A stretch of 5,153 bases of DNA, taken from Acidobacteriaceae bacterium. Its GTDB lineage: Bacteria; Acidobacteriota; Terriglobia; Bryobacterales; Bryobacteraceae. The notes under the pieces are model-generated. The model ran no database searches, had not been told where the DNA came from, and saw only the letters and a program-made list of their open reading frames with translations. The stretch spans positions 1-5,153 of the forward strand of contig JAFARV010000351.1 in the NCBI GenBank assembly GCA_019245255.1, in the 5' to 3' direction. The translations under genes and the position numbers were made by a program. Positions 1-5,153 of this stretch are shown here, in pieces; positions within the stretch are counted from its first letter, which is position 1; each line of letters begins with the position of its first letter.

Positions 1-165
1 GAGCGTGAGGCGAAGAGCTTCTTCGGCCGGAACACCTTCGGTCAACATGCCGGCGTATTTTTGACCTAAGTGTTCGGCGAGTTCTTCGACAATCGACTGC
101 TCGCGCGCAGGCTCGAGGTTCATACGAGCAATTGCAGCGCGCACCTCCCGTTCACAATCAGGCAT
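1..165 (-). CDS. ADOP-type permease, N-terminal fragment (cut by window edge)
   Basis: Only the first 55 codons are present, with no stop; the frame is open to base 1. Seen: starting MPDCEREVRAAIARMNLEPA, it is rich in acidic and helical residues, with the pattern REQSIVEELAEHL (residues 21-33), then a K-Y pair and EGVPAEEALR (43-52). This matches the short cytoplasmic prefix that precedes the first membrane helix in acidobacterial duplicated orphan permeases (MacB/FtsX-like ABC permeases of roughly 800 residues, physiological substrate unknown). The ATG overlaps the end of padR by 8 bp, and a GGGAG Shine-Dalgarno lies 6 nt upstream (complement of 172-176), so the start is well supported and the two genes are probably translationally coupled. 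The adjacency to PadR is itself typical of ADOP loci. The membrane and permease domains lie outside the window, so the family call rests on the prefix and context. Another membrane protein carrying the same prefix cannot be excluded. Confidence 0.7.
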   Translation of the reverse strand, partial: MPDCEREVRAAIARMNLEPAREQSIVEELAEHLGQKYAGMLTEGVPAEEALRLTL

Positions 166-511
166 GCTCTGCTCCCGTGATGCGATTCATGGCTTCGACA
201 AAATCGCGCCACGTATTCCGCTGTGCCTTCAGGACCTTTTTCCCTTGAGAGGTCAGACTGTAATAGCGGCGCCGGCGCTGGCCCGCCTTCTCTACCCAAC
301 GACCTTCAACGAAACCACGCTTTTCCAGGCGGTAAAGCAATGGATAGAACGAAGCAACATTGAACTTGAGCACTCCGTTCGACCGCTCTTCAATTAGTTT
401 GCTGATTTCATAGCCGTGGCGAGGGCGGTGCTCCACGAGCGAAAGAATCAGAAGCTCCGCACTGCCCTTCTTCAGCTCCCGCTCGAACACTGCCTCTGCT
501 ATATATGCCAT
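158..511 (-). CDS. PadR family transcriptional regulator
   Basis: This is a 117-residue winged-helix DNA-binding protein of the small PadR type, a dimeric repressor. Residues below count from the ATG at 511. The N-terminal helix begins FERELKKGSAELLILSLV (9-26), the classic PadR opening. Next come HGYEI (32-36), the recognition-helix region FNVASFYPLLYRLEKRGFV (50-68) and the wing GQRRRRYYSLTSQGKKVL (77-94), followed by a short helix to the C-terminus. Three starts are possible: GTG 517, ATG 511 and GTG 490. I chose ATG 511 because the strong promoter at 520-548 would start transcription at about 511-513, which places GTG 517 upstream of the transcript and makes the message leaderless. The gene overlaps the downstream permease by 8 bp. 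PadR-permease pairs are common in Acidobacteria, so it probably represses itself and the permease. The effector is unknown. The family is clear; the exact start is less so. Confidence 0.9.
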   Translation of the reverse strand: MAYIAEAVFERELKKGSAELLILSLVEHRPRHGYEISKLIEERSNGVLKFNVASFYPLLYRLEKRGFVEGRWVEKAGQRRRRYYSLTSQGKKVLKAQRNTWRDFVEAMNRITGAEHA

Positions 512-526
512 TGACACATATGATAG
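499..526. promoter_or_regulatory. Imperfect inverted repeat, candidate PadR operator
   Basis: On the plus strand the left arm is CTATATATG (499-507) and the right arm is CATATGATAG (517-526), with a 9-bp spacer. The reverse complement of the right arm is CTATCATATG, which equals the left arm apart from one extra C. The repeat covers the -10 box and the predicted transcription start of padR. PadR proteins bind AT-rich dyads of about this size, often in their own promoters, so autorepression is plausible. The site does not match the textbook ATGT-N8-ACAT form exactly. Confidence 0.5.
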
Positions 527-548
527 TGCCAGATTGAGCCCCTGTCAA
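520..548 (-). promoter_or_regulatory. Sigma-70-type promoter of padR-permease
   Basis: Read on the minus strand, a perfect TTGACA -35 (complement of 543-548) is separated by exactly 17 bp from TATCAT (complement of 520-525), which is one mismatch from the consensus -10. The spacing and both hexamers are near ideal. Transcription should begin about 7-9 bases further on, at roughly 511-513, which falls on the ATG at 511. The promoter lies in the gap after the Kdo hydroxylase stop codon, so padR need not depend on transcription from that upstream gene. The element is read from sequence only. Confidence 0.75.
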
Positions 549-572
549 CGCCAGGCACGGCGAGTTTTCGTC

Positions 573-1448
573 TTAAACCAGAGCGTGCCCGGACAACCGC
601 TCGAGTACACGCAGCGGAGAGCGCTGAGGATCATGCATCGCGGCGACCGGGAGATAAAAGGTCTGCTCGAAGGCGAATTGGCCGGACATAGCCGCGTGAG
701 AGACCCAATCCGTAAAGCAGGCCCAGGTTGCTCCGGGCGGAAAAGCGACTTCGTTTTGGGCAAACCGTGATTGATACGCCTGGTCTGCTTTCATCCGGTC
801 GTGGATGCCGAGCATGAAGTGGTCGTACTCAGTACGTCGGGCCTTAACAACGCGAAACAGGAGCAGTAGCGAAGAGGACCCCGGAAAGGGCGGCCGGATG
901 TCAGGCAGGTACTTAGCAGCGACCTGCTCGAACGGCTCGCCAACCCGCCAAGTGCGGGGTGTGTGCGGATTGACATTCGTGAATACGCGGAGAATTCGGA
1001 TGCCCTGCATCGGACGGGACGGGAACGCATCGACATGCAATCGCGTATCGTCCTGGCGCCAGGAGGTACCGCGACCGGCCACCTCGGCTGGACGGAAGCT
1101 CGTAAAACCTGACTGCAGGTGATCCCCATACCCGGGACAAAGCGCCTTCACTAACTCTGAGGCTCGATTATGGTAGCGCTGCAACATGCTAAGTAACAGG
1201 TCGCGGTGGGATCCCTGGCAACTTGTTCCGCGCAAAGCTCCAGAGTCAGGACGATAGCTGATATTTTTCGATTTGCCATCGAGGCATTCCGGAGAGAGAA
1301 AGCGCCCCTCAGCCGCGGACAGTTCAAAATGAAGCTGCGGCGCATACATAACCCTTCCACCCTCGAGGGCGTCTACGGCTTTTGCCAGGATCTCGGGAGC
1401 AAACGGCCCCTTCCAACAGGTGATGTCGAGTGGTTCCAGAACGTTCAT
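573..1448 (-). CDS. kdoO: Kdo hydroxylase (Kdo2-lipid A 3-hydroxylase family)
   Basis: The 291-residue protein is full length for the Kdo hydroxylase family, Fe(II)/2-oxoglutarate/ascorbate-dependent dioxygenases. They hydroxylate C3 of the outer Kdo sugar of Kdo2-lipid A to give Ko, at the cytoplasmic face of the inner membrane. Seen: the metal-binding HxD motif sits in RLHVDAFPSRPMQG (H138, D140), followed by the family-typical RILRVFTNVNP (151-161) and GEPFEQVAAKYLP (170-182). The distal histidine lies in WVSHAAMSGQFAFEQTFYLP (H251), close to the C-terminus. No signal peptide or membrane helix is evident, as expected for a peripheral membrane enzyme. The start is ATG 1448 with GAGGAG directly upstream; the core GAGG is only 2 nt from the ATG, which is tight. 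The upstream in-frame sequence reaches a stop without another good start. It lies 42 bp after the DUF2203 gene on the same strand and may share its transcript. Activity and the Ko product are inferred from the family; an uncharacterised paralogue acting on another sugar is possible. Confidence 0.88.
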   Translation of the reverse strand: MNVLEPLDITCWKGPFAPEILAKAVDALEGGRVMYAPQLHFELSAAEGRFLSPECLDGKSKNISYRPDSGALRGTSCQGSHRDLLLSMLQRYHNRASELVKALCPGYGDHLQSGFTSFRPAEVAGRGTSWRQDDTRLHVDAFPSRPMQGIRILRVFTNVNPHTPRTWRVGEPFEQVAAKYLPDIRPPFPGSSSLLLLFRVVKARRTEYDHFMLGIHDRMKADQAYQSRFAQNEVAFPPGATWACFTDWVSHAAMSGQFAFEQTFYLPVAAMHDPQRSPLRVLERLSGHALV

Positions 1449-1490
1449 CTCCTCAAACTGTAGCCGAAGGCGAAACGGCCGGAAGTCCTA

Positions 1491-1922
1491 TTAAGAACCG
1501 CGATGGTTGGAAAGAAAGTCGCTGTCGATCGCGCGGCGGCCAGCGAAGCCATCAGCTACGTGATGCCAGTGAGAGATGCCCGATTCGCCCAGCTTCCAGC
1601 ACAGATAGACTTCCTTATCGCGATAAAGAGTCGGGAAATCGATGAGCCCCATGTCAAGGTCTTTTACCAGACAGCCGATCTCTTCGAGTTTCTCGAGCGA
1701 GCCTTTCAAAATGCGGGCAGAAGAGTCCTTCCGCGCGCGAGCGTGCCCGATCTTTTCGGTGGAAACCACCATACCGCCCGTCAGCGCAATCCGTTGCATG
1801 AAGGCTTGAATCTCCTGTTCGGCGCGGTCGTAGTCCTGCTTGGCCTGGATGCAACTATGAAGCAGGTTCTCGACTTCTGGAAGCAGGCTTTCGGCTTCAG
1901 GCAAGGTGAAGTATTTCGGCAC
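1491..1922 (-). CDS. DUF2203 domain-containing protein
   Basis: This is a 143-residue protein of a conserved bacterial family with no established function. Seen, counting from GTG 1922: the N-terminal signature MPKYFTLPEAESLLPEVENL (1-20), then a long charged helical stretch (about 14-85) that could form a coiled coil, with a glycine-containing break at LTGGMVV (47-53). The C-terminal family signature follows: VKDLDMGLIDFP (86-97), VYLCWKLGE (105-113), ISHWHH (116-121) and GFAGRRAI (125-132). The frame stays open upstream to 2084, but that stretch would overlap nfo and lacks family similarity. GTG 1922 places FTLPEA right at the N-terminus, as is usual for the family. No Shine-Dalgarno is obvious, and a putative extended -10 box lies only 13 bp upstream, so the leader may be about 6 nt. 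It is followed by the Kdo hydroxylase gene. I do not assign a function. Confidence 0.85.
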   Translation of the reverse strand: MPKYFTLPEAESLLPEVENLLHSCIQAKQDYDRAEQEIQAFMQRIALTGGMVVSTEKIGHARARKDSSARILKGSLEKLEEIGCLVKDLDMGLIDFPTLYRDKEVYLCWKLGESGISHWHHVADGFAGRRAIDSDFLSNHRGS

Positions 1923-1934
1923 GGATTCCGGGTC

Positions 1935-1963
1935 AGTATAGCAATGCCCCGCTATGCTGAGAT
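1935..1963 (-). promoter_or_regulatory. Putative extended -10 promoter of the DUF2203 gene
   Basis: On the minus strand, TGCTATACT (complement of 1935-1943) combines a TATACT -10 with the TGn extension. The hexamer 17 bp upstream, ATCTCA (complement of 1958-1963), matches TTGACA at only three positions, which an extended -10 can tolerate. The predicted transcript starts near 1928, about 6 nt before the GTG start codon. The element occupies almost the whole 41-bp divergent spacer and abuts the nfo start codon. Moderate support only. Confidence 0.4.
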
Positions 1964-2902
1964 TTGCGAATAGGCATACATTGCTCGACAGCGGGATCGC
2001 TCGAGCGCTCAGCAGAGAAGGCCCACGAACTGGGGGCGAACACGTTCCAAATATTCTCTGCGAGCCCCCGCATGTGGCGCACAAAGGCTCCTGATCCCGA
2101 ACAAGTTACAACTCTGAAGCGATTGCGGGAACTGCACGATCTTACACCGCTGGCTATTCACGACAGTTACCTGATAAATCTCGCCTCCCCGCCAGGCGAG
2201 ATACGCGAAAAGTCAATCGATGCGTTCCGGGGCGAAATGGAACGCGCAATCGTGATCGGGGCCGATCACCTGGTCGCCCACCCGGGCAATTACAGAGGCC
2301 TCTCGCTTGAGCAGGGAATGTTGAATGTCGCCGAGGCTCTGGCGCTTGCGTGGCGTTCGCTGCCGGTTGATATGCGAAGGCAAGCGCGTTTCACGTTGCT
2401 ACTCGAGAACACCGCAGGCGCCGGAGCGCAACTCGGCGGCAAGCTGGAAGAGTTGGCGACAATCCGTCATCTGGCCTCGCCATACCTCGACATTCCGATC
2501 GGGTATTGCCTCGATACCTGCCACTGCTATGTCGCGGGTTGGGATGTGGCAAGCGAAGCTGGGCTGGCGCAATTGGTCCGCGATGCAAGCGAGACACTGG
2601 GGCTCGGGCACGTACCGATCATGCACGCAAACGACGCAAAGATGAAGCTGGGATCACATTGCGACCGGCATGCCAACATAGGCGCTGGTTATATTGGTTT
2701 GGAGGGCTTCCGGCGCATCCTGAACCATCCGGAACTACGCGAGAAAGCCTTCATCCTCGAGACGCCCGTGGATATGCCGGGCGACGATCAACGCAATGTG
2801 AATGCGTTAAAGGAGCTGGTATTTCAGAACGAGCGTACGACCACCAGACAATCGAGCAGAAGTGGTATCGGCAGTGGGCGGAAGACCCGTCGCTCTATGT
2901 AG
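1964..2902 (+). CDS. nfo: Endonuclease IV (AP endonuclease)
   Basis: This 312-residue protein is a TIM-barrel endonuclease IV, which cleaves DNA 5' to abasic sites and removes 3' blocking groups in base excision repair in the cytoplasm. Seen: it opens with MRIGIHCSTAGSLE, and all nine residues expected to bind the three zinc ions are in place: H66 (AIHDSY), H106 (AHPGNY), E148 (LLENTA), D184 and H187 (CLDTCHCY), H221 (MHANDAK), D234 and H236 (CDRHANIG) and E266 (ILETP). The start must be TTG 1964: an in-frame TGA lies 6 bp upstream, and the next codons are needed for the first strand. Only a poor GAG Shine-Dalgarno precedes it. The family core ends near residue 285. The last 27 residues are a low-complexity tail rich in R, S and T, encoded entirely by sequence that also codes for the LeuRS N-terminus. 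leuS follows with an 82-bp overlap, so the two are probably co-transcribed. Confidence 0.96.
   Translation: MRIGIHCSTAGSLERSAEKAHELGANTFQIFSASPRMWRTKAPDPEQVTTLKRLRELHDLTPLAIHDSYLINLASPPGEIREKSIDAFRGEMERAIVIGADHLVAHPGNYRGLSLEQGMLNVAEALALAWRSLPVDMRRQARFTLLLENTAGAGAQLGGKLEELATIRHLASPYLDIPIGYCLDTCHCYVAGWDVASEAGLAQLVRDASETLGLGHVPIMHANDAKMKLGSHCDRHANIGAGYIGLEGFRRILNHPELREKAFILETPVDMPGDDQRNVNALKELVFQNERTTTRQSSRSGIGSGRKTRRSM
2809..2815 (+). promoter_or_regulatory. Strong Shine-Dalgarno that sets the leuS start
   Basis: AAAGGAG lies inside the 3' end of nfo. It is followed by a 5-nt spacer (CTGGT) and then ATT at 2821, in frame with LeuRS. This is the only good ribosome binding site near the LeuRS N-terminus. 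It is the main reason to place the start at ATT rather than at a downstream GTG, which would lie inside conserved protein. Confidence 0.65.
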
Positions 2903-5153
2903 CAGACGCACCGGACAGGGCGAAATACTACGTGCTTGAGATGCTGCCGTATCCAAGCGGCAAGCTGCACATTGGACACGTACGCAACTATGCGATTGGG
3001 GATGCCCTCGCACGCTACATGTGGATGCGAGGTTATAACGTGTTGCACCCGATGGGGTGGGACGCGTTCGGTTTACCCGCTGAAAACGCCGCTTTGAAGC
3101 GCGGCCTGCACCCCCGCGAATGGACACTGAGCAACATCGCCACCATGAAGGCGCAGATGCAGCGGCTTGGCTTCGCGCTCGATTGGAACCGCGAAATCGC
3201 GACGTGCGAGCCCGCCTATTACCGCTGGAATCAGTGGTTTTTTTTAAGGATGTTCGAGCGAGGGCTGGCATACAGGAAAGAAGCGCTGCTCAACTGGTGC
3301 CCGGAATGTGGAACCGTGCTTGCAAATGAACAGGTGGTGAACGGCTGCTGCTGGCGTCACGAGACGACACCGGTCGAGCAACGCGCGATGCAGCAGTGGT
3401 TCCTTAAGATCACCGACTACGCGCCGCAGTTGCTGGACGACATGAACCAACTCGATGGTGGCTGGCCCGAGCGTGTTCTCGTCATGCAGCGCAACTGGAT
3501 CGGCCGCTCGGAGGGCGCGGAAGTCGAGTTCCAGGTAGAAGGCCTGAATGACAAAATCCGCATCTTCACAACCCGCATCGACACAATCTACGGCGCGACG
3601 TGCGTCATCCTTGCGCCCGAGCATCCACTAGTTGAAAAGCTGATTGCGGATCACGACCGGCAGTTGAAGGTCAAAGAGATGATCGACGCCACCGCGCGTC
3701 AGGATCCAGGCAATATTCAAAAGCTGGGGATCGACACCGGGAAATACGCGATTCGTCCGTTCGACGGAGCGCGCGTTCCGATCTGGATCGGCAATTTTGT
3801 GCTGATGGGTTATGGAACAGGCGCCATCATGGCAGTGCCCGCGCATGATGAGCGCGACTTCGAATTTTGCCGAGCCTATGGCATTCCCGTCCGCCCGGTA
3901 ATTCGGCCGCTAGACGGCTCTCTTGCGGATGGCGACACGATGCCCGAAGCGTTCACCGATTACGGCGTCGTCGAGAACTCCGGCGAATGGTCGGGCTTGA
4001 GCAGCGCCGACGCACGCCACCGGATGGCCGAATTCGCAAAGCAGAACGGATTCGGTGAGGGGGCAACCACTTACCGGATCAAGGACTGGGGCATCTCGCG
4101 GCAGAGATATTGGGGAACACCGATCCCCATGATCCATTGCCCAAAGTGCGGCATTGTTCCGGTTCCGGAGCGGGATTTGCCTGTCGTACTCCCGCTTGAC
4201 GTGAAGATAACCGGCAAGGGACGCTCACCGCTCGAATCGGTGGCATCGTTTGTCCACATAGAGTGCCCGGTTTGCGGCGGCAGCGCTCGGCGAGAGACCG
4301 ACACGATGGATACCTTCATCGACTCGTCTTGGTACTTCTACCGCTACTGCGACCCACGCAACAGTCAAGCGCCGTTCGATTCACAAGAGATTGCGCGCTG
4401 GTTTCCTATCGACCAGTACATTGGCGGCATCACGCATGCCATTCTCCATCTGATCTACTCGCGCTTCTGGACGAAGGTGATGCGCGATCTCGAAGTGATT
4501 CAGAATGCCGAGCCCGCCCGCAATTTGTTTACGCAAGGCATGGTGTTGAAAGATGGCAGCGCGATGTCGAAATCAAAGGGCAACGTGGTCGACCCTGACG
4601 AAATGGTCGAGAAGTACGGGGCCGACACTTGCAGACTCTACACATTGTTCGCAGCTCCGCCCGAAAAGGACATGGATTGGAGCGAATCGAGCGTCGAGGG
4701 GCAGCATCGATTTCTTTCGCGCGTGTTCCGGTTCGTCACTCGCAATGCGGATCGTATTGACGGATCGGCGCCCGCACTGAACGAAGCGGATCGGAAAGCG
4801 CTTCGTAAATTGCACCAGAGCATCGGGAAAATCACAGGCGACTTCGACAGCCGCTGGCATTTCAACACGTCTATTGCCTCTCTAATGGAATTGCTGAACG
4901 AGCTGTACTCGCTGGAGGCCGAGCTGTCGCCGGCCTCGCTGCGCGAACTCTGCGGCGGCCTGACTTTGATGCTCGCGCCGTTTGCGCCGTTTGTCTCGCA
5001 GGAACTCTGGGGCATCCTGGGTAATTCAGGACCGGTGTTCCGTCAACCTTGGCCGCCATTCAACCCCGATCTTGCAAAAGAAGATCTGGCGGAAATCCCG
5101 GTTCAAGTGAACGGAAAACTCCGCGGGCACATCCACGCAGCGTTTGGAGCACC
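2821..5153 (+). CDS. leuS: Leucyl-tRNA synthetase (C-terminus beyond window)
   Basis: This class I synthetase charges tRNA-Leu with leucine in the cytoplasm. 777 complete residues are present of a usual 820-880, and the frame is open to the edge. Counting from ATT 2821: DHQTIEQKWYRQW (7-19); LPYPSGKLHIGH with the HIGH motif (50-53); a zinc knuckle C160xxC163 with C177xxH180; and the CP1 editing domain (about 225-420) with the TTR triplet (250-252) and the editing aspartate D343 in AVPAHDERD. Next come KDWGISRQRYWG (421-432), a second zinc pair C440xxC443/C482xxC485, DSSWYFYRYCDPRN (501-514), the signature loop as AMSKSKGNVV (581-590), the anticodon-binding helices (about 620-740) and the start of the C-terminal domain (VQVNGKLRG, 761-769). 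No ATG, GTG or TTG gives a sensible N-terminus. Upstream codons in this frame are nfo sequence, and the first downstream options (GTG 2932, ATG 2941) would delete conserved residues. ATT with AAAGGAG 5 nt upstream fits best. The function is certain; the start is inferred. Confidence 0.97.
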   Translation, partial: MSERAYDHQTIEQKWYRQWAEDPSLYVADAPDRAKYYVLEMLPYPSGKLHIGHVRNYAIGDALARYMWMRGYNVLHPMGWDAFGLPAENAALKRGLHPREWTLSNIATMKAQMQRLGFALDWNREIATCEPAYYRWNQWFFLRMFERGLAYRKEALLNWCPECGTVLANEQVVNGCCWRHETTPVEQRAMQQWFLKITDYAPQLLDDMNQLDGGWPERVLVMQRNWIGRSEGAEVEFQVEGLNDKIRIFTTRIDTIYGATCVILAPEHPLVEKLIADHDRQLKVKEMIDATARQDPGNIQKLGIDTGKYAIRPFDGARVPIWIGNFVLMGYGTGAIMAVPAHDERDFEFCRAYGIPVRPVIRPLDGSLADGDTMPEAFTDYGVVENSGEWSGLSSADARHRMAEFAKQNGFGEGATTYRIKDWGISRQRYWGTPIPMIHCPKCGIVPVPERDLPVVLPLDVKITGKGRSPLESVASFVHIECPVCGGSARRETDTMDTFIDSSWYFYRYCDPRNSQAPFDSQEIARWFPIDQYIGGITHAILHLIYSRFWTKVMRDLEVIQNAEPARNLFTQGMVLKDGSAMSKSKGNVVDPDEMVEKYGADTCRLYTLFAAPPEKDMDWSESSVEGQHRFLSRVFRFVTRNADRIDGSAPALNEADRKALRKLHQSIGKITGDFDSRWHFNTSIASLMELLNELYSLEAELSPASLRELCGGLTLMLAPFAPFVSQELWGILGNSGPVFRQPWPPFNPDLAKEDLAEIPVQVNGKLRGHIHAAFGA

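Noticed and set aside
549..567. Small hairpin CGCC-AGGCAC-GGCG followed by TTTT on the plus strand
   Set aside because: The stem is only 4 bp, and the T tract is on the wrong strand for terminating the Kdo hydroxylase transcript. It is not a credible intrinsic terminator.
1463..1479. Possible hairpin GCCG...CGGC between DUF2203 and the Kdo hydroxylase
   Set aside because: The 4-bp stem has a long loop and no U tract follows on the minus strand, so it cannot be called a terminator.
1503..1973. Plus-strand open frame of 156 codons
   Set aside because: It is the antisense of the DUF2203 gene, has no recognisable domain and no supporting context.
1923..2084. N-terminal extension of the DUF2203 protein by 54 residues
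   Set aside because: The stretch overlaps the nfo coding region on the other strand, is rich in C, S and P, and does not resemble the family, whose members begin close to the FTLPEA motif.
2807..3271. Minus-strand open frame of 154 codons spanning the nfo-leuS junction
   Set aside because: It is an arginine- and serine-rich shadow of both genes, with no family resemblance.
3244..3624. Minus-strand open frame of 126 codons
   Set aside because: It is antisense to well-conserved leuS sequence. Long shadow frames are expected in GC-rich coding DNA.
1..5153. Mobile element, CRISPR array, defence system or RNA gene
   Set aside because: No direct repeats with spacers, transposase motifs, terminal inverted repeats, tRNA cloverleaf or rRNA segments were seen on either strand. 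The space is almost fully used by the six genes listed.

Overview
The window most likely comes from an acidobacterium (Acidobacteriota) or a close relative. The main reason is its left edge: a small PadR-type regulator overlaps the start of a large-permease gene whose first 55 residues resemble the prefix of the ADOP family (acidobacterial duplicated orphan permeases). A Kdo hydroxylase points independently to a Gram-negative cell envelope with Kdo-containing lipopolysaccharide. The sequence is moderately GC-rich. I see no insertion sequence, integrase, CRISPR array, tRNA or rRNA.

Layout. From the left, four genes lie on the minus strand and read leftwards. These are the start of an ADOP-like permease (1-165, cut by the window edge), a PadR regulator (158-511), a Kdo 3-hydroxylase (573-1448) and a DUF2203 protein (1491-1922). 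After a 41-bp divergent spacer, two genes read rightwards: endonuclease IV (nfo, 1964-2902) and leucyl-tRNA synthetase (leuS, from 2821 to the window end, C-terminus missing). Coding density is very high. The longest gap is about 61 bp (512-572), and no stretch over 300 bp lacks a gene.

How the genes relate. PadR and the permease form a translationally coupled pair behind a very good sigma-70-type promoter, with an inverted repeat across the transcription start that looks like an auto-operator. DUF2203 and the Kdo hydroxylase are 42 bp apart on the same strand and may be co-transcribed, but no functional link is evident. nfo and leuS overlap by 82 bp and are probably one transcription unit. 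They look like ordinary housekeeping genes for DNA repair and translation.

The most notable features are in translation initiation. leuS has no ATG, GTG or TTG at a sensible start and appears to begin at ATT behind a strong Shine-Dalgarno. nfo must start at TTG, DUF2203 probably starts at GTG with almost no leader, and padR appears to be leaderless. I found no evidence for an undescribed multi-gene system. The window is mostly recognisable core genes with some unusual start and overlap structures.
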